Notes: a model not told the origin generated them from the letters alone. Positions 1 through 8,176 are shown, counted from the first letter of the stretch. The stretch: 64,000 bases of DNA from Rhabdobacter roseus (GCF_014202275.1 NZ_JACHGF010000001.1:434001-498000); one strand, 5' to 3'. Program-made: numbers and translations.

Positions 1-191
1 TCAAAACCGACGGGCGCTGGCTGCACCTGCGTACTTGCCAGAGCTGTGGCGCTACGCTCTGCTGCGACTCGTCGCCGGCCCGGCACGCCACGCAGCACTT
101 TCGGGCTACGGGCCACCCGGTGGTGGCTTCGGCCGAGCCGGGCGAGCGCTGGCTTTGGTGCTACGCCGACGAGAGTTTTGTAGGTTACTAA
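1..191 (+). CDS. UBP-type zinc finger protein, 3' end only
   Basis: The frame that is open from base 3 to the TAA at 189-191 encodes the C-terminal 62 residues of a zf-UBP (ubiquitin-hydrolase-type zinc finger) protein. Visible are CQSCGATLCCDSS, then RHATQHFRATGHPV and a final WCYADESFVGY, which is the order of zinc-binding Cys/His and aromatic residues in that family. Small bacterial proteins made only of this finger are common; in eukaryotes the domain binds the free C-terminus of ubiquitin, but the bacterial role is unknown. The start lies before the window. Translation continues straight to the edge without a stop, so I see a truncation by the window and not a broken gene. Confidence 0.85.
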   Translation, partial: KTDGRWLHLRTCQSCGATLCCDSSPARHATQHFRATGHPVVASAEPGERWLWCYADESFVGY

Positions 192-230
192 TCAAAGTAC
201 GTCCGTCCCCTTTTACCAAGCTAATTTGAC

Positions 231-1157
231 ATGATCGTTTACGAAGCGAACAAAAACTTTTTAAAGGATATTACCCACCTCACCAGCAGCTGGACCATGC
301 GTCAAATGCTGCGGGGTACCCTCACGGTAGCGGCGCTGACCACGCTTTTCTGCGTGGTGGTGATTGAGCTGTTCAACTCCGAGATCCACATTCCTTCCAA
401 CATCTTTTCGCTGCTCGGGATTGTACTGAGTATTCTGCTGGTGTTCCGGACCAACACCGCCTACGACCGCTGGTGGGAAGGGCGCAAGCAGTGGGGGAGC
501 CTGGTCAATAACTGCCGCAACCTGGCCGTGACCATTCACGCTACTTTTCCCGAAGAAGACAAAAGTACCCGCCGTGAGCTGGCCATCCTGATCGCCAATT
601 TTTGCATTGCCCTCAAAGAACACCTGCGCAAGGGTACGCGGATGGAGGAGCTGATCCACGTGTCGAGCCGGGAGGTGGAGGCCTACCAAAAGCGCAACCA
701 CATCCCGAACTACATCGTGACGCTGATTCATCAGAAGGTGCAGGCCGTGTACCGGAGCGGGGCCATCAGCGGGGCCGACCTTCGCAACCTCAAGCCCCAC
801 CTGCAGTCGCTGCTCGACATCGCCGGAGCTTGCGAGCGCATCAAGAAAACCCCCATTCCGTTTTCGTACAGCGTGTACATCAAGCTACTGATCCTGAGCT
901 ATTCGCTGATGCTGCCCTTCGGGCTCATCCGCGACTTTGGGTACTTTACCATCCCGCTGGTGACGTTTATTTTCTTCACCTTCGTGGGCATCGAAATGAT
1001 GGGCGCCGAAATCGAAGATCCTTTTGGTCTCGACTGCAACGACCTGCCCACGGGCGACATCGCGCATACGATCAAAAACAACGTCTTCGAGATCCTGGAA
1101 GTACCCCACGGCGATCACGTAGAACACAAGACTGAACTCTACGAAAAGGTGTTTTAA
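231..1157 (+). CDS. Bestrophin family ion channel
   Basis: A 308-residue inner-membrane protein of the bestrophin (UPF0187) family, whose bacterial members form pentameric ion channels. The family signature FRTNTAYDRWWEGRKQW is at residues 72-88, directly after the second of two N-terminal membrane helices (about 28-47 and 57-73). Two more hydrophobic segments lie near residues 217-257, followed by GAEIEDPFGLDCNDLP, also typical of the family. The length is normal. The ATG at 231 is the only sensible start and sits 39 bases after the preceding stop. An inverted GTAC-word hairpin 44 bases downstream probably ends the transcript. Which ion it conducts cannot be read from the sequence. Confidence 0.93.
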   Translation: MIVYEANKNFLKDITHLTSSWTMRQMLRGTLTVAALTTLFCVVVIELFNSEIHIPSNIFSLLGIVLSILLVFRTNTAYDRWWEGRKQWGSLVNNCRNLAVTIHATFPEEDKSTRRELAILIANFCIALKEHLRKGTRMEELIHVSSREVEAYQKRNHIPNYIVTLIHQKVQAVYRSGAISGADLRNLKPHLQSLLDIAGACERIKKTPIPFSYSVYIKLLILSYSLMLPFGLIRDFGYFTIPLVTFIFFTFVGIEMMGAEIEDPFGLDCNDLPTGDIAHTIKNNVFEILEVPHGDHVEHKTELYEKVF

Positions 1158-1200
1158 AGGGAGCGGTCTAAGCGATTGATTTCTTTGCGAGGCGTAGAGA

Positions 1201-1229
1201 GGGTACTTTGTTTTTATTTTAAAGTACCC
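1201..1229 (+). terminator. GTAC-word hairpin after the bestrophin gene
   Basis: The arms GGGTACTTT (1201-1209) and AAAGTACCC (1221-1229) are perfect complements around an 11-base T-rich loop. It lies 44 bases after the bestrophin stop. The arms are the over-represented genomic word, so this may be an uptake-type word pair doubling as a terminator. No strong T-run follows the second arm. Confidence 0.5.
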
Positions 1230-1309
1230 CCTGCTCACGCCCATGGCATAGCTTTTTTGGTTGGGAAGTACACCATTTTGTATTTCATCATCAACTAAAA
1301 ACAGAGCGC

Positions 1310-2098
1310 ATGGCAACGAACAATCAAACGGCCCTTATCACAGGTGCTACCAGTGGTATTGGTTACGAATTAGCAAAACTCTTTGCCCAGGATGGCTTCC
1401 GACTAGTGATCGTGTCTCGAAACGAGGCTACTTTACAGCAAGTTGCGGAAGATTTTAAACAACTGGGCTCGCCCCAGGTAACTACCATCATTAAAGATTT
1501 GACCCAACTAGGAGCGGCTGAGGAGGTATATCAGGAAACCAAGCGGCAGGGCATTACGGTCAATGTATTGGTGAACGACGCCGGAGTGGGAGAATACGGC
1601 TTTTTCCACGAAGTTGATTTCTCCAAAGATCTGGAGATTATTCAGCTGAATATCATCACGTTTGTACACCTCACGAAGCTGTACCTGCGCGACATGCTGG
1701 CGGCTAACGAAGGGCGGGTCTTGCAATTGGCCTCGATCGCCTCTCATCAGCCTACGCCAAGGCTAGCGGTATATGCCGCTTCGAAGGCCTTTGTGCTGTC
1801 GCTGACCGACGCCCTGATCCACGAATTAAAAGACACGAATGTGACCATGACGGCCCTGCTACCCGGTGCCACCGACACGGACTTCTTCCGCAAAGCCAAC
1901 ATGGAGCACACCAAGGCGGCCCAGGAAGATCCCTACGACCCGGCGATGGTGGCCAAAACCGGCTACGACGCTCTCATGAAGGGCGAAAACCACGCGGTGG
2001 CGGGAGCCATGATGAAGGCGCAGGTAGTACTGAGCAACATGCTCCCCAACGAGCTGGTGTCGACGATGGCCGAAAAGTACATGCTGCCCGCCGACTAG
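1310..2098 (+). CDS. SDR family NAD(P)-dependent oxidoreductase
   Basis: A 262-residue classical short-chain dehydrogenase/reductase. The Rossmann nucleotide-binding glycine motif TGATSGIG begins near residue 11, the NDAG segment (normally NNAG) is in the middle, and the catalytic Tyr and Lys are in YAASKAF. The family reduces carbonyls or oxidises alcohols in the cytoplasm with NAD(P); the substrate cannot be predicted. The C-terminal extension after the catalytic lysine resembles the DltE/YqjQ-like subgroup. It is flanked by hairpins on both sides and appears monocistronic. The Asp in NDAG instead of Asn is a tolerated but noticeable change. Confidence 0.92.
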   Translation: MATNNQTALITGATSGIGYELAKLFAQDGFRLVIVSRNEATLQQVAEDFKQLGSPQVTTIIKDLTQLGAAEEVYQETKRQGITVNVLVNDAGVGEYGFFHEVDFSKDLEIIQLNIITFVHLTKLYLRDMLAANEGRVLQLASIASHQPTPRLAVYAASKAFVLSLTDALIHELKDTNVTMTALLPGATDTDFFRKANMEHTKAAQEDPYDPAMVAKTGYDALMKGENHAVAGAMMKAQVVLSNMLPNELVSTMAEKYMLPAD

Positions 2099-2117
2099 CC
2101 CCCGTTGAGCTATCTAG

Positions 2118-2167
2118 TACGAACGCCCGAGCCCGGATCAATCATGATCCGGGCTCGGGCGTTCGTA
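2118..2167. terminator. Perfect 23-bp hairpin terminator
   Basis: Left arm 2118-2140 and right arm 2145-2167 are perfect reverse complements over 23 bp with a four-base loop (ATCA). It begins 20 bases after the SDR stop codon. The stem is GC-rich, centred on GCCCGGATCA/TGATCCGGGC. There is no long T-run, so it may act as a termination or 3'-end-stabilising hairpin. Confidence 0.7.
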
Positions 2168-2242
2168 GTGGTAGGTACCTGGAAAAGCCGTCTGTTTTTT
2201 GTATAAAGGTACTTTGGAATAAAAAAAGATTTGGATTTTGGA

Positions 2243-3436
2243 ATGAATGCAATGCTTACAAAAATACAAACGGTACGGCTGCTGGTGGCGCTGGTATTAG
2301 TGGGGCCCCTGAATAGCTACGCGACCACCGACGCAGGTACCCGCCGGGAGGTAGTAGCTACGCTGCGGGAGCACGTGCTGGCGGAAGCCGCCTGGGCCAT
2401 GAAGCAGGAGCCCGTAACGGTAACGGCGCAGAGCTCCCCCCGCAGCGCGGGCAGCATCCACGACTTCTTCTCCGAAGGCGACTACTGGTGGCCCGACTCC
2501 ACCAACCTGGACGGCCCCTACAAGCAACGGGACGGCATGACCAACCCCGACAACTTCGTGGCGCACCGACTGGCCATGATTCGCTTCAGCCGCATCGTGG
2601 GCGCGCTGGCTTCGGCCTACGAGCTCACCGGCCAAAAAAAGTACGTGCAGCAGGCCTTCAAGCACCTCGACGCCTGGTTTGTCAACCCCAGTACCCGCAT
2701 GAATCCCTCGCTGCTGTACGCGCAGGCCATCAAAGGCCGGGCTACGGGCCGGGGCATTGGCATCATTGACACCATTCACCTCATGGAAGTAGCGCAGGGG
2801 CTGCGGGTAATGGAAAAAGCCAAGGGCGCCGACGCCAAGGTGGTGCAAGGTACCAAAGGCTGGTTTGAGGCGTACCTGACCTGGCTCACGACCCACCCCT
2901 ACGGCATCGACGAGCGCGAGGCCAAAAACAACCACGGTACCTGCTGGGCCATGCAGGTGGCGTCATTTGCGCGCCTTACCAACAACCAGTCGCTGCTCAA
3001 CTACTGCCGCGAGCGCTACAAAACGGTACTACTGCCCGAGCAGATGGCCGAGGACGGTAGTTTTCCGCGCGAGCTGAAGCGTACCAAGCCCTACGGCTAC
3101 TCGCTCTTCAACCTCGACGCCATGGTGATGCTCTGCCAGATCTTGTCGGATGAAACCGAAAACCTCTGGAACTACCAAACCGCCGACGGCCGGGGCATCC
3201 GCAAGGGCATTGAGTACCTGCACCCCTACGTAGCCGACAAGTCCAAGTGGCCGCTCAAGCCCGACGTGATGTACTGGGACGAATGGCCGGTGGCGCACCC
3301 GTTTTTGGTACTGGGTGCTAACGCTTTTCAGGTACCGGCCTGGCTGGCTACCTGGAAGCGCCTGGAGCACAACCCGCAAGTGGAGGAGGTCGTACGCAAC
3401 CTGCCCGTCCGGAATCCGCTGATCTGGCTTCGGTAG
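2243..3436 (+). CDS. Secreted alginate lyase family protein
   Basis: About 397 residues with an N-terminal signal peptide (hydrophobic run LLVALVLVGPL, then polar sequence after SYA). The body matches the alginate_lyase domain (PF05426, PL5-like alpha/alpha toroid): DYWWPDSTNLDGPY early, KNNHGTCWAMQ in the middle, which is the conserved Asn-Asn-His-Gly active-site segment, and SLFNLDAM later. Such enzymes cleave uronate-containing polysaccharides by beta-elimination in the periplasm or outside. I chose ATG 2243; an upstream TTG at 2231 and ATG 2252 are alternatives. It is followed by a GH20-like hydrolase and an acyltransferase on the same strand, suggesting a small glycan-use operon. Substrate specificity may differ from alginate. 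Confidence 0.85.
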   Translation: MNAMLTKIQTVRLLVALVLVGPLNSYATTDAGTRREVVATLREHVLAEAAWAMKQEPVTVTAQSSPRSAGSIHDFFSEGDYWWPDSTNLDGPYKQRDGMTNPDNFVAHRLAMIRFSRIVGALASAYELTGQKKYVQQAFKHLDAWFVNPSTRMNPSLLYAQAIKGRATGRGIGIIDTIHLMEVAQGLRVMEKAKGADAKVVQGTKGWFEAYLTWLTTHPYGIDEREAKNNHGTCWAMQVASFARLTNNQSLLNYCRERYKTVLLPEQMAEDGSFPRELKRTKPYGYSLFNLDAMVMLCQILSDETENLWNYQTADGRGIRKGIEYLHPYVADKSKWPLKPDVMYWDEWPVAHPFLVLGANAFQVPAWLATWKRLEHNPQVEEVVRNLPVRNPLIWLR

Positions 3437-3560
3437 GTACTTGGTGGCTAGGTGCCTGCCGCTGCTTTTTTGGAGGTACTTGGGGCGTCAAGGGGTACTT
3501 TGGCAACTTATTATGTATCTTCGTCGGGTTCATGTACCTACGTTTCTACCTACCTTACCT

Positions 3561-4652
3561 ATGATGAAATACGTCCTTACTTTCTTGTGTTGGCTCAGCT
3601 ACTTCGTGGCTTTTGCCCAAAGTACCCCCGGCGACAGCCTCTACGTGGTGCGGGGTTTTTGCATTGCGGCTCCGTCGGTGGCAGAGCACGAGCGTTTTCT
3701 TACGTTTATTGAAAAAGAACTCGTACCCCGAAAAGTGAACACGCTGGTGCTACGGGTGGATTACAACTACGAGTTTAAGTCGCACCCCAAGCTGCGCGAC
3801 GAAAAAGCGCTTTCCAACAAGCAGGTGAAGCAGCTCGTGAAGCTTTGCCAAAAAAACGGCATCAACCTTATTCCGCAGATCAACCTGCTGGGGCACCAGT
3901 CGTGGGCCAGTACTACCCAGAACCTGCTGCGCGTGTACCCGCAGTTTGACGAAACGCCCCACGTACAAATGCCCGAAAAGTACGTCTGGCCCAACGCCGA
4001 CGGCCTCTACTGCAAAAGCTACTGTCCGCTGCACCCGGAGGTACACGGCGTGGTGTTTGATCTGGTGGATGAAATCATGGAAGCCTTTGAAGCCACGGCC
4101 TTCCATGCCGGCATGGACGAGGTGTTCTACATCGGTGACGACAAATGCCCCCGCTGCGCTGGGCGCGACAAGGCCGAGCTCTTTGCCGGAGAATTGACCA
4201 AAATTCGTAACCATCTGGCCCAAAAAAACCGCACGCTCTGGATCTGGGGCGACCGCCTGCTCGACGGCAAAACCACCGGCCTGGGCATGTGGGAAGGCAG
4301 CATGAACAACACGCACCGCGCCGTGGATCTGATTCCGAAGGACATCGTGATCTGCGATTGGCACTACAACCGCGCCGAGCCTACGGCGGCCTACCTGGCC
4401 CTGAAGGGCTTCAACGTCATCACCTGCCCCTGGAACAAACCCCAAGTAGCCCTGGACCAGTACCAGGCTTTCAAAAATTTCAAAAGTACCTCCAACGCCC
4501 AGCTTGCCCCCAGGTACCTGGGTATGATGCAGACCATCTGGACGGGAGCCGGTAATTTCATGGATATTTACTACGGCACGCGCCCCGTCGAGGAGCCGCA
4601 AAAAGGCCAAGTAAACTGCTTTGTGCAGCTTTTTGAAGCCATGGGCCAGTAG
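3561..4652 (+). CDS. Secreted glycoside hydrolase family 20-like protein
   Basis: A 364-residue protein starting MMKYVLTFLCWLSYFVAFAQ, a clear signal peptide ending at Ala-Gln; the upstream in-frame extension to 3441 lacks any secretion logic, so I start at 3561. The mature part is a TIM-barrel resembling the catalytic domain of GH20 beta-N-acetylhexosaminidases: LIPQINLLGHQSW and then HAGMDEVFYIG, whose Asp186-Glu187 pair corresponds to the GH20 catalytic dyad. It lacks the N-terminal zincin-like domain of classical GH20 enzymes and is short for the family. Expected to release N-acetylhexosamines in the periplasm, but this is inference. It stands between an alginate-lyase-family gene and a DUF5009 gene. 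Confidence 0.78.
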   Translation: MMKYVLTFLCWLSYFVAFAQSTPGDSLYVVRGFCIAAPSVAEHERFLTFIEKELVPRKVNTLVLRVDYNYEFKSHPKLRDEKALSNKQVKQLVKLCQKNGINLIPQINLLGHQSWASTTQNLLRVYPQFDETPHVQMPEKYVWPNADGLYCKSYCPLHPEVHGVVFDLVDEIMEAFEATAFHAGMDEVFYIGDDKCPRCAGRDKAELFAGELTKIRNHLAQKNRTLWIWGDRLLDGKTTGLGMWEGSMNNTHRAVDLIPKDIVICDWHYNRAEPTAAYLALKGFNVITCPWNKPQVALDQYQAFKNFKSTSNAQLAPRYLGMMQTIWTGAGNFMDIYYGTRPVEEPQKGQVNCFVQLFEAMGQ

Positions 4653-4662
4653 GTACCTTTAT

Positions 4663-4670
4663 TACTTTTG
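4663..4670 (+). promoter_or_regulatory. Candidate -7 box abutting the DUF5009 start
   Basis: TACTTTTG matches the Bacteroidota -7 consensus TAnnTTTG and ends only four bases before the ATG at 4675. If used, the transcript would be essentially leaderless. It may equally be a chance match, since the gene can be transcribed from upstream. Confidence 0.3.
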
Positions 4671-4674
4671 CTAA

Positions 4675-5853
4675 ATGGCTCCCTCTCCGCGCATTGCCTC
4701 AATTGATGTTTTCCGGGCGCTCACGATGTTCCTGATGATCTTCGTGAACGACCTCTGGACGCTCCGCGAAGTACCCACCTGGCTCGAACACAGCGCCGCC
4801 CAGGACGACGCCATGGGCCTGGCCGACGTGGTGTTCCCGGCGTTTCTGTTCATCGTCGGGCTGTCGATCCCCTTTGCCATTGCCGCGCGCAGCGCCCAAG
4901 GCGAGGGTACTTTTACGCTCCTGAGGCACATCGGTGCGCGTACCTGGGCGCTGCTGCTGATGGGGCTTTTTATTGTTAATCTCGAAAGTACCAATGGCGC
5001 GGGCATGGTACTGAGCAAGTACCTCTGGCAACTCCTGATGGTGCTGGGCTTCTTCCTGATCTGGAATGTGTACCCCGCTGGCAAAAAGTACCTGGCACTA
5101 AAGGTACTTGGGTACCTGCTGCTGCTGGGGTTGGCGGTGGTATACCGGGGCGGCGACGCCTCGCAAACAACCTGGATGCAAACCCACTGGTGGGGTATTC
5201 TGGGGCTGATCGGCTGGTCGTACCTGCTTTGCGCGCTGGTTTACGTACTTTTCGGCGACCAGCTGGTACCTATCCTGCTGGCCTGGCTTTTCTTCCTGGG
5301 CTTCAACCTCGCCGATTTTGCGGGTACCTTGTCGTTTCTGGATGGTGTTAAAAAGTACGTCTGGATTGTCGGAAGCGGCTCCATGCCCGCCTTCGCCATG
5401 GCCGGTGTGGTGGCCTCGGTGATTTACCGTCGCTACGCGGGGGTACTTACGCCGTACCAGTTTTTGAGCATACTGCTCGGGCTGGGTGCACTGTGTTTGC
5501 TGGTTGGGTTTGGCCTGCGGCCTTTCTGGGGTATTTCCAAGATCCGCGCCACGCCCGCCTGGGTAGGTATCTGCTCGGGGGTCAGCTTCGGGGCCTACGC
5601 CTTGCTTTTCTGGGTCGTGGATGTACAAAAGCGCCAGGCCTGGGCCAAGGTACTTCGGCCCGCGGGCGTGGCTACGCTTACCTGCTACCTGGTTCCGTAC
5701 ATCTGGTACGCCGTCATAACGCTGGTGGGCCTGGCGTTGCCTATGTACCTGCGCACGGGCCTGGTCGGGATTCTCAAATCCCTGATCTTTTCGCTGGTCA
5801 TGATCGTGCTGACGGGCGGCCTGCTGAAAGTGGGCGTAAGGCTGAAAGTGTAG
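4675..5853 (+). CDS. DUF5009 / YeiB-HGSNAT-like membrane acyltransferase
   Basis: A 392-residue inner-membrane protein with about ten hydrophobic helices. The N-terminal RIASIDVFRALTMFLMIF and GLADVVFPAFLFIVGLS segments are typical of DUF5009 proteins, relatives of heparan-alpha-glucosaminide N-acetyltransferase, which acetylate amino sugars across a membrane using acetyl-CoA. It follows the GH20-like gene by 22 bases and is probably cotranscribed, which fits a role in handling released amino sugars. Its last 59 bases, including the stop, are part of a direct repeat whose second copy lies at 6487-6572 beyond a toxin-antitoxin pair. The gene itself is intact. Confidence 0.85.
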   Translation: MAPSPRIASIDVFRALTMFLMIFVNDLWTLREVPTWLEHSAAQDDAMGLADVVFPAFLFIVGLSIPFAIAARSAQGEGTFTLLRHIGARTWALLLMGLFIVNLESTNGAGMVLSKYLWQLLMVLGFFLIWNVYPAGKKYLALKVLGYLLLLGLAVVYRGGDASQTTWMQTHWWGILGLIGWSYLLCALVYVLFGDQLVPILLAWLFFLGFNLADFAGTLSFLDGVKKYVWIVGSGSMPAFAMAGVVASVIYRRYAGVLTPYQFLSILLGLGALCLLVGFGLRPFWGISKIRATPAWVGICSGVSFGAYALLFWVVDVQKRQAWAKVLRPAGVATLTCYLVPYIWYAVITLVGLALPMYLRTGLVGILKSLIFSLVMIVLTGGLLKVGVRLKV

Positions 5854-5880
5854 AAGGGGGTACTTTGGTTATTGAATCAG
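5794..5880. repeat. Direct repeat copy A flanking a toxin-antitoxin module
   Basis: This stretch holds the last codons of the DUF5009 gene, its stop, the spacer and the last four codons (with stop) of the convergent toxin gene. It is nearly identical to 6487-6572; the clear difference is CATGATCG here against CATCATCG there. The two copies bracket about 606 bases that contain just the toxin and antitoxin genes. Confidence 0.9.
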
Positions 5881-6198
5881 CGTAATGATTTTCTGTGCCA
5901 CTAGATTATAAACCGCCGTTTTGACCGTACCGGCTTTGCGGATAATACTATTTTTATCAGCCGTAAAGATGCGGGTAGGGCGTATGTAGGAATCGGAAGG
6001 CAAAGTACCCTCGCTAAAATCTTCCTTGATAAGCGGTACTGCAAAAGCGTCTTTGGTATTTTGAGAGGTGATTTGGCATAGCAGAATATCATCACCGGGG
6101 AGGTCGGCCAGCACTAAAGTCGGGCGCCTTTTGGAGCCAGACAAGTCAGAAAACGGAAAAGGGATTACTACTACGTCACCTTTTACAAATCTTCCCAT
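5869..6198 (-). CDS. Type II toxin, PemK/MazF family
   Basis: A roughly 109-residue endoribonuclease toxin starting MGRFVKGDVVVIPFPFSD. The KGDVV segment, followed by KRRPTLVLA, is the PemK/MazF signature; these SH3-like proteins cut mRNA and are neutralised by a partner. I chose ATG 6198 instead of an upstream start at 6225 because the family begins right at the KGDVV strand. It overlaps the antitoxin gene by 16 bases, with the antitoxin first, the usual arrangement. Its final codons lie within the direct repeat that is duplicated at 6487-6572. The converging DUF5009 gene ends 15 bases away. Confidence 0.88.
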   Translation of the reverse strand: MGRFVKGDVVVIPFPFSDLSGSKRRPTLVLADLPGDDILLCQITSQNTKDAFAVPLIKEDFSEGTLPSDSYIRPTRIFTADKNSIIRKAGTVKTAVYNLVAQKIITLIQ

Positions 6199-6401
6199 GC
6201 TTTGTCTTCTTCTGTAGTTAGCCACTCTTTGGCCAATACTTTTTCGCTGGCCAAGTGAGTCATAGGCGTATCGGTGAGGAGTACTTCTTCGGTAGCATCA
6301 TCAATGGTAAAAGCAATAACTTCTACTTGTCTTCCCACAAAGTTTTGGGGTAGTTTAATAGAAATATTTTGCTGGTCAGGAGTTACAATGGTACGTATCA
6401 T
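6183..6401 (-). CDS. Antitoxin of the PemK/MazF-type pair
   Basis: A 72-residue protein directly upstream of and overlapping the PemK/MazF-like toxin. It begins MIRTIVTPDQQNISIKLPQN, a short beta-rich N-terminal half typical of small Bacteroidota antitoxins, and ends in an acidic tail (TTEEDKAWEDL) suited to blocking a basic RNase. It is assigned mainly by position and size; the N-terminal fold (AbrB-like or DUF2281-like) is not certain. A weak -7 match, TACATTTA, lies upstream on the same strand near 6445, which would drive the pair as one operon. Confidence 0.75.
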   Translation of the reverse strand: MIRTIVTPDQQNISIKLPQNFVGRQVEVIAFTIDDATEEVLLTDTPMTHLASEKVLAKEWLTTEEDKAWEDL

Positions 6402-6486
6402 GGCGGTTTATGAACATAGGATCTAAGGTAAATGTAGCCTTTTTTTATCATAACGAAAAAAGAAAACAAGAATCAAAGGCCAACAC

Positions 6487-6572
6487 TGGTCATCATCGTG
6501 CTGACGGGCGGCCTGCTGAAAGTGGGCGTAAGGCTGAAAGTGTAGAAGGGGGTACTTTGGTTATTGAATCAG
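6487..6572. repeat. Direct repeat copy B with remnant of the DUF5009 3' end
   Basis: Second copy of 5794-5880. It still translates to the acyltransferase C-terminus (LTGGLLKVGVRLKV and stop), so it is a dead gene fragment, and it continues into the copy of the toxin's last codons. The rest of the 345-base gap (6402-6486 and 6573-6746) holds the antitoxin promoter region and sequence in which I recognise nothing. Confidence 0.88.
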
Positions 6573-6746
6573 TGCCCTAGGCACGCAATCTTTATAGCTA
6601 AGGCCCCCGAATTCTGTTCTGCCACGCGCCTTTAGGTACGAAACCACTACCACTCGTTGCGTACCCAAAGGCACACGGAATGGATCAAGAAACCCGTTTT
6701 CCTATATACATTCGACCGCTACGTGGCCAACAAGGCTCGCCAGGGT

Positions 6747-7484
6747 TTATACCGTAACTACCTGCCCGTCGACGGCGTAGGCAAGCTCCAGCTGGTCGAG
6801 CTGATCCAGCATTTCCTGGTCCAAATGCGTGAGCAGGATTTTCTTATGGCCTAGCTCGGGGAGCCGCTGACGCAGGGTGAGGTAGTTGAGGTGGCCCTTG
6901 ACCTGGGTGTCATAAAAATTACACTCGCAGATAAACAGATCGGCGTCGCGGGCCAGGTCTAGGAGGGTGTCGGTCCATTCGGTATCGCCCGAGTAGCTGA
7001 TCACCTTTCCGGCCACGCTGATCCGGAGCCCGTGCGGCAGGGCCGCTTCGGTATGGACAACCGGGTAGGCCTGCACGCTAAGGTACTTGGTGGTTAGCGT
7101 TTCGTAGGGTTGGTATTCAAGAAAGTTAACCTGGATTTTTTCAAGTACCTCCGTGCCCGGATAAAGTACCTCCAGCAGGCGGATGATCCGTGGGCGAGCC
7201 CCCGGCGGACTGATGATCGTGAGCGGCCGGGCGCGTTTGGTGACGGCGGCGTCCAGCAGCAGGAAAGGTACCCCGCCGAAGTGGTCGCCGTGAAAATGCG
7301 ACAGGATGATCACATCCACGTCCTCCGACTTGAGGCCGCGCTGCTTCAGGCCGGGCAGGGTAGTAGCGCCGCAGTCGATCAGGAACCGCACCGACGGCGC
7401 AGCTACGTAAAAGCAGGTGTTGAGAAGGCCGCCGCTGCCGAAGGCGTCGCCGCTGCCCACTACGGTTAGCTGAAGGGTACTCAT
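6747..7484 (-). CDS. MBL fold metallo-hydrolase
   Basis: A protein of about 245 residues with the metallo-beta-lactamase fold. The metal-binding motif HFHGDH follows VIILS, further ligands appear as VVHTE and SYSGDTEWTD, and the final histidine is in LLTHLD. The order resembles RNase Z/arylsulfatase-like and phosphodiesterase members of the superfamily, which hydrolyse phosphoesters or related bonds; the exact substrate is unknown. I start at ATG 7484 (MSTLQLTVVGSGDAFGSGG), where the conserved first strand begins. The longer frame to 7511 adds nine residues without family support. No signal peptide, so it should be cytoplasmic. Confidence 0.88.
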   Translation of the reverse strand: MSTLQLTVVGSGDAFGSGGLLNTCFYVAAPSVRFLIDCGATTLPGLKQRGLKSEDVDVIILSHFHGDHFGGVPFLLLDAAVTKRARPLTIISPPGARPRIIRLLEVLYPGTEVLEKIQVNFLEYQPYETLTTKYLSVQAYPVVHTEAALPHGLRISVAGKVISYSGDTEWTDTLLDLARDADLFICECNFYDTQVKGHLNYLTLRQRLPELGHKKILLTHLDQEMLDQLDQLELAYAVDGQVVTV

Positions 7485-7561
7485 AGGGATCGGAGAATCA
7501 TGAAATAGCAAGGTACTTTCAGGCGAAGCGAGGTACCTGGCGAACTATAAAGCCGAATAAA

Positions 7562-8176
7562 CTAGGCCGTTTGAAAGAGCAGAAAGAGGAACAACGCCAG
7601 CCACAGCACGTCCACAAAGTGCCAGTAGGTAGTGATGAGTTTTAGTTTGAGGCGGTTGGGTGGGTTGACGCTGTACACGAAGGCATCAACGTAGGTTTTA
7701 TTAATGAGGGCCTCACGGAAGCACTTCCCTAAGAAGTAAAGCCCGCCGAGAATATGCAGCAAATGCAGGCCCGAAAGCAGGTACACAAACCCCACCGCCG
7801 GATTGTTGCGCATGATGAGCCCCTCTTGCTTAAGTACCACCCAGCCCGTTACCTGTAAAATGGCAAAGAGGATGCCGAGAAAAAAAGTACAAGCCATACC
7901 GGTGCGGTACAGGGCAAATTCTTCGGTTTGAAAAGCGCGGTTGGCCTCGTGGAGCGTGACGCTGCTCAGCGTCACGGCCAGGGTACTTAGCCAAAAGACG
8001 CCCGGCAGGGTAGTTAGCTGCCAGGTAGGGCCTTCTTCGCGAAGGGTATAGATGATGATGAGAATGCTGAAGATCAACACACTCCCGCCAATGCCGAGCC
8101 ATAGCAGGAAATGGAGCGGTTCGCGACGCTTCGTAAAAGGATTTCGCTGAGAACGAGTGCTATGCTTTGTGGACAT
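7562..8176 (-). CDS. Cytochrome c oxidase subunit III-like protein
   Basis: About 204 residues with five predicted membrane helices. The C-terminal motif YWHFVDVLWLALFLFLL is the hallmark of heme-copper oxidase subunit III, and the glutamate and histidine in TLHEANRAF and GLHLLHILGG are also family features. Subunit III stabilises the oxygen-reducing core in the inner membrane. No subunit I, II or IV gene is adjacent, so it is an orphan copy here. ATG 8176 is preferred to 8188 because the hydrophilic N-terminus starts MSTKHS. A diverged paralogue of the main operon subunit is likely. Confidence 0.88.
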   Translation of the reverse strand: MSTKHSTRSQRNPFTKRREPLHFLLWLGIGGSVLIFSILIIIYTLREEGPTWQLTTLPGVFWLSTLAVTLSSVTLHEANRAFQTEEFALYRTGMACTFFLGILFAILQVTGWVVLKQEGLIMRNNPAVGFVYLLSGLHLLHILGGLYFLGKCFREALINKTYVDAFVYSVNPPNRLKLKLITTYWHFVDVLWLALFLFLLFQTA

